From NCBI GenBank assembly GCA_030917225.1, contig JAUPVD010000207.1, positions 1 through 7,000 of the forward strand: 7,000 bases of DNA. The letters are read 5' to 3'. Within the stretch, counting starts at the first letter, position 1; every line of letters starts with the position of its first letter. Position numbers and translations under genes: made by a program. The notes below the pieces were generated by a model, which was not told where the DNA came from, searched no databases, and saw only the letters and a list, made by a program, of their open reading frames with translations. The DNA comes from Pseudomonadota bacterium (GTDB lineage Bacteria; Pseudomonadota; Gammaproteobacteria; Burkholderiales; Rhodocyclaceae). Shown here piece by piece: positions 1-7,000 of the stretch.

Positions 1-444
1 GCCCACGTCGCCAACGGCGACATGGTGACGCTGACGCTGATCCAGGGCGTGATGAATACGTTCGTCGTCTTCCTGTCGCGCGTCGTCGGCTATCTGGTCG
101 ATTCCTTCCTGCACCGCAACGATTCCGAATCGTCCGGCCCCGGCATCGGCTACATGGTGACAACCATCGTCTGCGACATCGTCTTCGGCATCCTGGCCAG
201 CATCATCGTCAGCTACTTCTCGCGTCAGCGCGAATTCCGCGCCGACCGCGGTGCCGCCGAACTGATGGGCAACCCGCAGCCAATGGTTTCGGCCCTGCGC
301 CGCCTCGGCGGCCTGCATACCGAGCCGTTGCCACAGAACATGGCCAGTTCCGGCATTGCCGGCGGCCCGGCGTGGATGGCGCTGTTCTCCAGCCACCCGC
401 CCATCGAAGCGCGAATTGCTGCACTCGCTGCCCTTCGATCCTGA
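1..444 (+). CDS. htpX: Protease HtpX, C-terminal half (5' end outside window)
   Basis: Inner-membrane zinc metalloprotease of the M48B family, which takes part in quality control of membrane proteins. The frame is open from base 1, so the gene starts upstream; 147 residues are visible of the roughly 290 usual for the family. The first visible residues, [16 protein letters not shown], match the stretch that overlaps the end of the HExxH helix, so the histidine at visible residue 2 should be the second zinc ligand and the rest of the motif lies just outside the window. Two hydrophobic segments follow (about residues 9-37 and 50-72). Next comes [11 protein letters not shown], whose first Glu (visible residue 78) is the expected third zinc ligand. 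The family tail [13 protein letters not shown] is present near the end. The stop is TGA at 442-444, and a strong terminator follows within 45 bases. Identification is firm; only the N-terminal half cannot be judged. Confidence 0.95.
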   Translation, partial: AHVANGDMVTLTLIQGVMNTFVVFLSRVVGYLVDSFLHRNDSESSGPGIGYMVTTIVCDIVFGILASIIVSYFSRQREFRADRGAAELMGNPQPMVSALRRLGGLHTEPLPQNMASSGIAGGPAWMALFSSHPPIEARIAALAALRS

Positions 445-488
445 GCAAGTGTGTGACCCCTCCGCGGCAACCCCCCGCCGCTTTCAGA

Positions 489-516
489 ACCCCGGCTCCG
501 GCCGGGGTCTTTTTTT
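489..516 (+). terminator. Rho-independent terminator of htpX
   Basis: An 8-bp GC-rich stem is formed by ACCCCGGC (489-496) and its complement GCCGGGGT (501-508) around a 4-base loop TCCG; an in-stem GC core makes it stable. A run of seven T (510-516) follows almost directly, after one C. This is a textbook intrinsic terminator 45 bases past the htpX stop. It separates htpX from the next genes, which therefore need their own promoter. Confidence 0.9.
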
Positions 517-565
517 GCGCTTCAATGATCTGGCGGGAAAAAACCTGGTACCTGGCCGGCAAGGA

Positions 566-597
566 TTGACGTGCCATCGACCGCCGCATGGGACAAT
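566..597 (+). promoter_or_regulatory. Weak sigma-70-like promoter candidate before the CxxCxxCC gene
   Basis: TTGACG (566-571) resembles a -35 box (5 of 6) and GACAAT (592-597) a -10 box (4 of 6). The 20-base spacing is too long for a good promoter. The -10 candidate alone is the more convincing part. If it is used, transcription would begin at about base 604, directly at the ATG at 605, giving a leaderless mRNA. A promoter is expected somewhere between the terminator at 516 and the gene at 605, but this exact placement is tentative. Confidence 0.3.
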
Positions 598-604
598 GCC
601 GGGC

Positions 605-952
605 ATGAGCACCGAAATCAACACGCACGAAGCCCCCCAAAACAATGAGCGCCCCCTGATCTCATGCGCTGACTGCAACGCCTGTTGCTGCAAGCTTGAG
701 GTGTTGCTGATAGGTGACGATAACGTCCCCGAAAGACTGACGGTCGAGGACGCCGGGGGCGGATGGGTGATGCGCAGGCTTGATGATGGCTGGTGTGCAG
801 CGCTGGACCGGGAAACCATGCGGTGTACCATCTACGAGGACCGCCCGGGCATCTGCCGCGACTACGAAATGGGCGGCGACGACTGCCTCGAAGAAACACG
901 CATGCCTCGCCAGACAAGAATTGCGATTCAACCCCGATCCGCCAGCGCCTGA
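605..952 (+). CDS. YkgJ-family CxxCxxCC cysteine cluster protein (putative Zn/Fe chelator)
   Basis: A cytoplasmic protein of 115 residues with the family signature CADCNACCC (residues 21-29), giving the C-x2-C-x2-CC pattern of the YkgJ/UPF0153 family, which is annotated as a zinc- or iron-chelating domain. More cysteines lie at 64, 74, 84 and 94, the last three within the conserved block CTIYEDRPGICRDYEMGGDDC. In all 9 of 115 residues are Cys, which fits metal binding. The molecular function of the family is not established. No signal peptide or membrane segment is seen. The start at 605 (MSTEIN) gives a family-like N terminus; an in-frame ATG at 596 would add three residues. Neither has a Shine-Dalgarno sequence at the right distance. 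The stop at 950-952 lies 5 bases before the next gene, so the two are very likely co-transcribed. The family call is firm; the role is unknown. Confidence 0.88.
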   Translation: MSTEINTHEAPQNNERPLISCADCNACCCKLEVLLIGDDNVPERLTVEDAGGGWVMRRLDDGWCAALDRETMRCTIYEDRPGICRDYEMGGDDCLEETRMPRQTRIAIQPRSASA

Positions 953-957
953 ACGCC

Positions 958-1476
958 ATGCGCCCCAAACCGCCGACAAACTACCTGGCTGGCTACCCGC
1001 TGCCGTTGGTCGCGCAAATACAGCAACTGATCGCGCAGGGCCGGCTGGCCGCGCTGCTCGTCCAAAAATATCCGCAAGCGCATGCAGTTCGCACCGACAA
1101 GGCGCTGTATGACTATGTGCTGGCGATAAAGAACGACTATCTGCGCAACGCCCCGCAGCTAAGCAAGGTGGCGTTCGACGGCAATCTGCACTCGAGACAG
1201 AACATACTCGGCCAACATGCCAGCATTTCCCGCGTGCAGGGCACAAAACTGAAGTCAAAACGCGAGATTCTCGTGGCCAGCATTTTCAGGGAAATGCCAG
1301 CCGAGTTCCTGCGCATGGTGGTAGTACACGAACTCGCACATCTCAAGGAACGCAACCACGACAAGGCGTTCTACCAACTCTGCCAGCACATGGAACCCGA
1401 CTATCACCAGTTGGAATTTGATCTGCGGACCTACCTCTGCCATCTGGAGGCAAGCGGTCAGCCGCTGTGGGAATGA
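958..1476 (+). CDS. YgjP-like M48-type zinc metallopeptidase
   Basis: A predicted soluble zinc-dependent metallopeptidase of 172 residues, related to E. coli YgjP and the WLM/SprT-like group. The zinc motif HELAH is at residues 124-128, with Glu125 as the expected catalytic base. The block HLKERNHDKAFYQLCQHMEP supplies His134 as the likely third ligand. The N-terminal part carries family-like blocks RTDKALYDYV (about 46-55) and SRVQGTKLKSKREI (about 91-104), the latter a conserved RVQG..K..REI segment. No signal peptide or membrane segment is seen. The start at 958 was chosen because it follows the previous stop by 5 bases and because the reading frame upstream of it overlaps the previous gene. 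There is no clear ribosome binding site, so translation may depend on coupling with the gene before it. The substrate of the family is unknown. The protein is complete and all three zinc ligands are present. Confidence 0.88.
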   Translation: MRPKPPTNYLAGYPLPLVAQIQQLIAQGRLAALLVQKYPQAHAVRTDKALYDYVLAIKNDYLRNAPQLSKVAFDGNLHSRQNILGQHASISRVQGTKLKSKREILVASIFREMPAEFLRMVVVHELAHLKERNHDKAFYQLCQHMEPDYHQLEFDLRTYLCHLEASGQPLWE

Positions 1477-1560
1477 ATCGGCGATCCTGAAGCCTCTCCA
1501 CAGCGCAGAACCCTGTGTGCCAGGCAGATCCTCCATCGATTCCTGGCGACAGAGTCCCTT

Positions 1561-1588
1561 TTGAACACAAGCCAAATAACCCGATAGT
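1561..1588 (+). promoter_or_regulatory. Possible sigma-70 promoter for the kinase/regulator operon
   Basis: TTGAAC (1561-1566) and GATAGT (1583-1588) each match 4 of 6 bases of the -35 and -10 consensus, with a 16-base spacer. Use of this promoter would leave a 5' untranslated leader of about 180 bases before the kinase start at 1775. Other sigma factors cannot be excluded, and read-through from the YgjP-like gene is possible because no terminator lies between. Confidence 0.25.
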
Positions 1589-1762
1589 GCCCCCAGCGAA
1601 GAGCATCAGGTCCTGGTCGAGGTATTTGTTCTGGCTCAAAGCAGGATAATTTCGCGCTATGGCATCATTGCCACACTGAGCACCGCGCACGGGGGCCGGC
1701 CTCAAGAATCCGGTCATCACCGCAGCGCGCATTCCAACTGCTGCCAAAACAAGAGAAACGAC

Positions 1763-1767
1763 GAGGA
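1763..1767 (+). promoter_or_regulatory. Ribosome binding site of the histidine kinase gene
   Basis: GAGGA, an anti-16S match, ends 7 bases before the ATG at 1775. This supports that start over later in-frame ATG codons, which would cut off the first membrane segment. Confidence 0.7.
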
Positions 1768-1774
1768 AAAGGGG

Positions 1775-3322
1775 ATGGGGGCACTGATTCGCTCACTTGT
1801 CGTACAGCGCGCCTGGTGGCTGGTGCTGTGGACACTCTACGGCGTGATCACTGCGCTGTTCCTGCAGGCCTCACTCGCCGGGATTCGCCAGCACAATCTG
1901 GAGCTGGCCACCACCGGCGCCAGAAACGTCTTCAAGACGCTGGTCATTACCCGACAGTGGAACGCCGAACGCGGTGGCGTCTATGTGCCAGTCAGTCCCA
2001 GCACTCAGCCCAACCCCTATCTGAAACATCCGCGGCGAGACATCCACACCGCCGACGGCAAAGCCCTCACCATGATCAACCCCGCGTTCATGACGCGCAT
2101 GATCTCCGACATGACGAAGATGTCGCAGGGCCTGACCTTTCGCAGCACCAGCCTCAAGCCGATCAACCCCGACAACGCCCCGGACGCATGGGAACACCAG
2201 GCCCTCAAACAGCTCTCGGACAAGACTACCGAAGTCAAAACGCTGACCGAGTCCGCCGACGGTCGCCCCGTATTCCGCTACCTCGCCCCCTTGTGGGTCA
2301 CCGAGGAATGCCTGGACTGCCACCGCGAGCAGGGCTACAAGGTCGGCGATCTGCGCGGCGGCATCAGCATCTCCCAGGATTTCTCGCCGTTCATCGCCGC
2401 CGCTGCGCCGAGCGAACGAACCTCTATTCTTGCCCACCTTGGCGTTTTTGCCCTGCTGGTCGCCATCAGCGGCTGGTCGCTGGCACTGCTGCGGCGCAGC
2501 TGGATCCAGCTCGAAGACAACATCGAAGAACTATCGAAAACGCGCAACGAACTGCTGCAAAGTGAAAAGATGGCCTCGCTCGGCCGCATGGTGGCGGGCT
2601 TCGCACACGAGATCAACACTCCCATCGGCATCGCCGTCGGCGCTGTTTCCCACACGGAGGAAACACTGAGCGAGATTGACCGCTTGCTGACCAACGAGGA
2701 AGTGGACGAAGCAGATCTGCGGGAAAAGCTCGCCGGGCTGCGCAGTGGTGGTGAACTGGCCACGGCCAATCTGAAGCGGGCATCCTCGATGGTGCAGCGA
2801 TTCAAGCGTTCCTCGATCGACCAGATGTCGGAAGAGCGCCGCGTTTTCGCGCTCAGGGAACTGATCGAAGACGTCGAGTTCTCGCTCAAGGGGCAGCTCC
2901 GCAAAGGGCCGGTTTCCGTCAGCATCCAGTGCCCCGCCGGCCTACGCATCAACGGCATCCCCGGGCTGCTCGAGCAGTTGCTTACCAATCTGATGATGAA
3001 CAGCCTGCAGCATGGCTTCGCCGATGGCAGCGTACCGGGAAGCGTCAAAATTACTGTCAGCCTGCCGGCGCCATCGACCCTGCGCATCAGCTATTCCGAT
3101 AATGGCGCGGGGATGAGCACCGAAGTCGCCGAGCGCATCTTCGAGCCTTTCTTCACGACACGCCGCGGCAGCGGTGGCTCGGGACTCGGCATGTTTTTGT
3201 GCTACAACATCGTTACATCCGAACTGGGCGGCAGCATTCATTGCACAGGCAGCCCGGGGCAGGGGGTCAGCTTCGAGATCACCATCCCCTGTGAAATTGC
3301 TGGCGAGGAGAAGCAGTCATGA
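1775..3322 (+). CDS. Membrane sensor histidine kinase with periplasmic Tll0287-like (DUF3365) haem c domain
   Basis: Sensor kinase of 515 residues in the inner membrane. Membrane segment 1 spans about residues 13-34 and segment 2 about 218-240, placing residues 35-217 in the periplasm. That region reads as a Tll0287-like domain: RRDIHTADGKALTMINPAFM and TSLKPINPDNAPDAWE are typical blocks, and CLDCH (179-183) is a CxxCH motif for covalent c-type haem. A short coiled linker (about 244-262) follows. The kinase core has H-box FAHEINTPIG with the phospho-acceptor His278, a helix pair to about 350, N-box Asn405/Asn409, G1 DNGAGM (442-447), F-box FEPFF (456-460) and G2 GSGLGM (468-473). All catalytic boxes are intact. 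The stretch between the two DHp helices (about 299-325) is rich in Glu and Asp. The partner is the next gene, whose start overlaps this stop (ATGA). The signal is inferred to be redox state or a small gas such as NO, CO or O2; the sequence does not say which. Confidence 0.92.
   Translation: MGALIRSLVVQRAWWLVLWTLYGVITALFLQASLAGIRQHNLELATTGARNVFKTLVITRQWNAERGGVYVPVSPSTQPNPYLKHPRRDIHTADGKALTMINPAFMTRMISDMTKMSQGLTFRSTSLKPINPDNAPDAWEHQALKQLSDKTTEVKTLTESADGRPVFRYLAPLWVTEECLDCHREQGYKVGDLRGGISISQDFSPFIAAAAPSERTSILAHLGVFALLVAISGWSLALLRRSWIQLEDNIEELSKTRNELLQSEKMASLGRMVAGFAHEINTPIGIAVGAVSHTEETLSEIDRLLTNEEVDEADLREKLAGLRSGGELATANLKRASSMVQRFKRSSIDQMSEERRVFALRELIEDVEFSLKGQLRKGPVSVSIQCPAGLRINGIPGLLEQLLTNLMMNSLQHGFADGSVPGSVKITVSLPAPSTLRISYSDNGAGMSTEVAERIFEPFFTTRRGSGGSGLGMFLCYNIVTSELGGSIHCTGSPGQGVSFEITIPCEIAGEEKQS
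3305..3310 (+). promoter_or_regulatory. Ribosome binding site of the HD-GYP regulator inside the kinase gene
   Basis: GAGGAG lies 8 bases before the ATG at 3319, within the last codons of the kinase. Together with the 4-base ATGA stop/start overlap this points to translational coupling and a fixed ratio of kinase to regulator. Confidence 0.75.
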
Positions 3323-4866
3323 AACTCGTGAAGAGAGAAAATGCCGGCGCCGCACAGGTGACGCAAGCGCTCACATGGAAGCTTCTGGTCGTCGATGACG
3401 AGCCGGACATCCACACGCTGACACAACTGAGTCTGAAGGATTTCCGCTTTGCCGGGCGGACGCTGGAAGTACTGCACGCCAGATCGGGCTATGCCGCCAG
3501 GGAAGTGCTCGGCGAGCACCCTGACATCGCCGTCGCACTGGTCGACGTGGTGATGGAGACCGACGATGCCGGCCTGCGCCTGGTCGAGCATATCCGCAGC
3601 GAACTCAAGAACGAGATGATCCGCATCGTCATCCGCACCGGACAGCCCGGCGTCGCGCCGGAACGCTTCGTCATCGACCACTACGACATCGACGACTACA
3701 AGGACAAGACCGAACTCACCGCCACCCGCCTGTACACAACGGTACGCACCGCCATCAAGTCGTACCGCGACCTGAAGACCATCGACCTCAACCGCATCGG
3801 CCTGTCGCATGTACTGGCGGCAGCGCCCGACATCTATCGCCTGGCCGGCACATCGCTCAGCCAGTTTTTCGAAGGTGTCCTGACGCAGATCGTCGGCCTG
3901 TGCAACCTCTCCGAAGTCAGTTGCCTGGGCACGCTCGACGGTGTCGTGGCGACCATGGACGGGCAGGAGGTGAATATCCATGCCGCCTGCGGCGGGCTCA
4001 AGGATACAGGGCGTTTCGAACAGATCCGCGATCGCTGCACGTCGGTCATCCTGGCGGGCAATGCCGAAGCCAGTTGCACCGACAATCTGATGATCGTTCC
4101 GCTGGCCATCGGCTCGAAGCCGGTGGGTTTCGTCTACATCGAAGCGCAACACCAGCTCACCAATTCCGACCGCAACCTGATCCACGTGCTCGCCCAGCAA
4201 TGCTCCAGCGCCCTCGAAAACAAGCGGCTGCACCTCGAAGTCCAGGAATCCTTCGACCACGCCATCGACATGCTGGCCGAAGTCGCCGAGTTCAAGGACA
4301 AGAATACCGGCGGGCATATTTCGCGCATCGATAACTACACGCGGACCGTTGCCATCGAACTCGGCATCTCGCCCGACGAGGCTGACATCTGGGGCAAGGC
4401 CAGCCGCCTGCACGACGTCGGCAAGGTCGGCATTTCCGACGCCATCCTGCAGAAGCCGGGAGCGCTGACTTCGGAGGAATTCGAGGAGATCCGGCGCCAT
4501 ACCAAAATCGGCAGCTCTATTCTCAAGCACGACAAATTCATGTCGCTGGCACGCGAAGTGGCCACCAGCCACCACGAACGCTGGGACGGCAAGGGCTACC
4601 CGGAAGGTCGGCCGTCCAGGGAGCTGTCGCTGCTGACCCGCATTGTCTCGGTCGTCGATGTCTTCGATGCGTTGATGAGCCCAAGACCCTACAAAACCGC
4701 ATGGACCGTTGAAGCAGCAGCGGCAGAAATCGAGGCCGGAGCCGGCACGCAATTTGACCCGACAGTCGTCGCAGCATTCATGAAGTTGCTCCGGAACGGA
4801 GCATTCGATGAGCACATCGAGTCATCACGAACCGGCGCCAACCTGAGAGTCGGCCGGGACGCATGA
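3319..4866 (+). CDS. Response regulator REC-DUF3369-HD-GYP, predicted c-di-GMP phosphodiesterase
   Basis: A cytoplasmic response regulator of 515 residues predicted to hydrolyse cyclic-di-GMP when phosphorylated by the kinase upstream. The REC domain (about 20-147) has the acidic cluster DDE (26-28), phospho-acceptor Asp76, Thr107 and Lys130 in DYKDKTEL. Residues about 155-305 match DUF3369, a GAF-like domain regularly found between REC and HD-GYP. The HD-GYP domain (about 312-492) keeps HISR (His333), LHDVGK (His365, Asp366), RRHTKIG (His394), HHERWDGKGYP (His418, His419, GYP 426-428) and VVD (Asp447). All motifs expected for catalysis are therefore present, except that the position four residues before His333 is Asn329. 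No DNA-binding domain is seen, so the output should be enzymatic. The gene shares an ATGA overlap with the kinase gene. No T-run terminator follows the stop. Confidence 0.94.
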   Translation: MKLVKRENAGAAQVTQALTWKLLVVDDEPDIHTLTQLSLKDFRFAGRTLEVLHARSGYAAREVLGEHPDIAVALVDVVMETDDAGLRLVEHIRSELKNEMIRIVIRTGQPGVAPERFVIDHYDIDDYKDKTELTATRLYTTVRTAIKSYRDLKTIDLNRIGLSHVLAAAPDIYRLAGTSLSQFFEGVLTQIVGLCNLSEVSCLGTLDGVVATMDGQEVNIHAACGGLKDTGRFEQIRDRCTSVILAGNAEASCTDNLMIVPLAIGSKPVGFVYIEAQHQLTNSDRNLIHVLAQQCSSALENKRLHLEVQESFDHAIDMLAEVAEFKDKNTGGHISRIDNYTRTVAIELGISPDEADIWGKASRLHDVGKVGISDAILQKPGALTSEEFEEIRRHTKIGSSILKHDKFMSLAREVATSHHERWDGKGYPEGRPSRELSLLTRIVSVVDVFDALMSPRPYKTAWTVEAAAAEIEAGAGTQFDPTVVAAFMKLLRNGAFDEHIESSRTGANLRVGRDA

Positions 4867-4918
4867 TTTCCCCTTGACCGCTATCAGGGGCGGGAGCAGG
4901 GCTACACCCAGCCTGGGC

Positions 4919-4927
4919 TGATAGAAT
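4919..4927 (+). promoter_or_regulatory. Extended -10 promoter candidate for glnS
   Basis: TGATAGAAT fits the extended -10 pattern TGn followed by a -10 box (TAGAAT against TATAAT, 5 of 6). No good -35 box lies 16-18 bases upstream, which is acceptable for extended -10 promoters. Transcription would start at about base 4934, giving a leader of roughly 47 bases before the glnS ATG. Confidence 0.5.
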
Positions 4928-4951
4928 GCGGCTTTCGCCGCCTTTGCGGCG
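4928..4951 (+). other. Two overlapping, mutually exclusive hairpins in the glnS leader
   Basis: GCGGC (4928-4932) can pair with GCCGC (4937-4941) around loop TTTC. Alternatively CGCCGC (4936-4941) pairs with GCGGCG (4946-4951) around loop CTTT. Both use the same GCCGC block, so only one can form at a time. If transcription begins near 4934, only the second hairpin would be in the mRNA, at its very 5' end. No T-run follows, so it is not an intrinsic terminator. Regulatory use is a guess. Confidence 0.4.
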
Positions 4952-4980
4952 TTGCCCATTCGAAACGCCCCGAAACGTCC

Positions 4981-6792
<1,812 letters not shown>

Positions 6793-6816
6793 TCGGTCCA
6801 ATTCGCTAAAGAAGCA

Positions 6817-6946
6817 CTGATCAAATCCGTCACACCGGCGAAAGCCGGTGTCCAGTTCGTTGAATTTTCTGGATTCCGGCTCGGACGAAGTCCGGCCTGT
6901 CCTGAGCTTGCCGAAGGACCGGAATGACGAATTTTGACTTGATCAG
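6817..6946. repeat. Structured repeat-like element with terminal inverted repeats (MITE/REP-like candidate)
   Basis: A 130-base non-coding block starts with CTGATCAA (6817-6824) and ends with its exact complement TTGATCAG (6939-6946). A second inner pair, CGTCA (6828-6832) and TGACG (6925-6929), has the same orientation. Inside are a perfect 8-bp hairpin with a GAAA loop (6832-6851), and an arm ATTCCGG (6873-6879) with CCGGAAT (6919-6925) that encloses smaller hairpins at 6882-6894 (CGGAC/GTCCG) and 6899-6919 (GTCCT/AGGAC). The text resembles dispersed REP-like repeats common in proteobacterial intergenic DNA, but a single copy cannot prove that. It lies 25 bases after the glnS stop. It could also act as a transcript end or stabiliser, although no T-run follows the first hairpin. 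Confidence 0.6.
6832..6851. other. Perfect 8-bp hairpin with GAAA loop after glnS
   Basis: ACACCGGC (6832-6839) pairs fully with GCCGGTGT (6844-6851) around a GAAA tetraloop, a very stable GNRA form in RNA. It is part of the larger repeat-like element. With no T-run after it, it is more likely a 3'-end stabiliser or repeat stem than a classical terminator. Confidence 0.7.
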
Positions 6947-6953
6947 CGAATCC

Positions 6954-7000
6954 CTAAATCTTTGTCGTCAGCGTAACCCATGCATCCGGCAGGTGATCGA
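6954..7000 (-). CDS. Possible C-terminal end of a convergent gene (unidentified)
   Basis: Read on the minus strand from the window edge, one frame stays open and ends at TAG (complement of 6954-6956), giving the tail DHLPDAWVTLTTKI. The codons look natural for this genome, and a convergent gene facing glnS would explain why a structured element separates the two. With about 15 codons visible, neither the product nor the reality of the gene can be established. The alternative is that 6947-7000 is simply intergenic. Confidence 0.25.
   Translation of the reverse strand, partial: DHLPDAWVTLTTKI

Larger units (their letters stand above)
1477..1774. other. 298-base intergenic region, mostly unexplained
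   Basis: No convincing gene, RNA or strong hairpin is seen. After the YgjP-like gene there is only a weak 5-bp inverted repeat (CACAG 1499-1503 with CTGTG 1513-1517) without a T-run, so there is no intrinsic terminator. A promoter candidate is listed separately (1561-1588), and an AT-rich GATAAT at 1645-1650 lacks a -35 partner. The minus strand is open across the region, but the open frame runs on into the YgjP-like gene, as often happens in GC-rich DNA, and its product resembles nothing I know. Confidence 0.5.

Noticed and set aside
356..604. Upstream extension of the CxxCxxCC gene to the ATG at 356
   Set aside because: It would overlap the htpX gene end and cross the htpX terminator, and the added residues are not protein-like; the family N terminus fits a start at 605.
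793..957. Upstream extension of the YgjP-like gene to the ATG at 793
   Set aside because: It would overlap more than 150 bases of the CxxCxxCC gene in another frame, and the added residues do not match the family.
1694..1701. Perfect 8-base palindrome GGCCGGCC
   Set aside because: Short palindromes of G and C are expected by chance at this base composition, and there is no second copy nearby to suggest an operator.
1343..1747. Minus-strand open frame of 134 codons over the gap before the kinase
   Set aside because: It runs into the YgjP-like gene on the opposite strand, its product matches nothing I recognise, and there is no clear ribosome binding site before its start. I could not exclude a decayed gene fragment but have no positive evidence.
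3238..4815. Minus-strand open frame of 525 codons opposite the HD-GYP regulator
   Set aside because: It mirrors the codon pattern of the strongly supported + strand gene, is rich in Val, Gly, Asp and Arg, and shows no recognisable domain. Long antisense frames are common in GC-rich genomes.
4874..4879. TTGACC as a -35 box for glnS
   Set aside because: No -10-like sequence lies 16-18 bases downstream; the extended -10 box at 4919-4927 is too far away.
4870..4890. Inverted repeat CCCCT/AGGGG just after the HD-GYP stop as a terminator
   Set aside because: Only a 5-bp stem with an 11-base loop and no T-run; transcription could continue into glnS.

Overview
The window is a GC-rich, ordinary chromosomal stretch with dense + strand genes. 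Codon usage, the closeness of the proteins to betaproteobacterial families, and a haem-sensing kinase paired with an HD-GYP regulator suggest a betaproteobacterium, perhaps of the Rhodocyclales (Dechloromonas/Azonexus-like). The placement is an inference from protein flavour, not a database result. I see no phage, insertion sequence with transposase, CRISPR array, rRNA or tRNA gene.

Layout from left to right. (1) 1-444 is the C-terminal half of the membrane zinc protease HtpX, cut by the window edge inside its HExxH motif and followed by a strong intrinsic terminator at 489-516. (2) 605-952 and 958-1476 form a tight two-gene unit: a small cysteine-rich CxxCxxCC protein (YkgJ family) and a YgjP-like zinc metallopeptidase with an HELAH motif. 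(3) 1477-1774 is a 298-base intergenic region with only a weak promoter candidate. (4) 1775-3322 and 3319-4866 are a translationally coupled two-component pair. The first is a membrane histidine kinase whose periplasmic domain is of the Tll0287-like (DUF3365) type with a c-type haem CxxCH motif. The second is its response regulator, built REC - DUF3369 - HD-GYP. (5) 4981-6792 is glnS, glutaminyl-tRNA synthetase, behind a short leader with an extended -10 promoter candidate and two overlapping hairpins. (6) 6817-6946 is a structured, non-coding repeat-like element with terminal inverted repeats. It is followed by what may be the last codons of a convergent minus-strand gene.

Functionally, the most coherent module is the 1775-4866 pair. 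A haem-bearing sensor outside the inner membrane would control a kinase, which would phosphorylate a c-di-GMP phosphodiesterase, so an external redox or gas signal would be turned directly into a change in cyclic-di-GMP without a transcription step. The other genes are housekeeping (glnS, htpX) or small conserved metal proteins. Nothing here is clearly a new biological system. The points most worth a second look are the haem-to-c-di-GMP pair, the repeat-like element after glnS, and the glnS leader.
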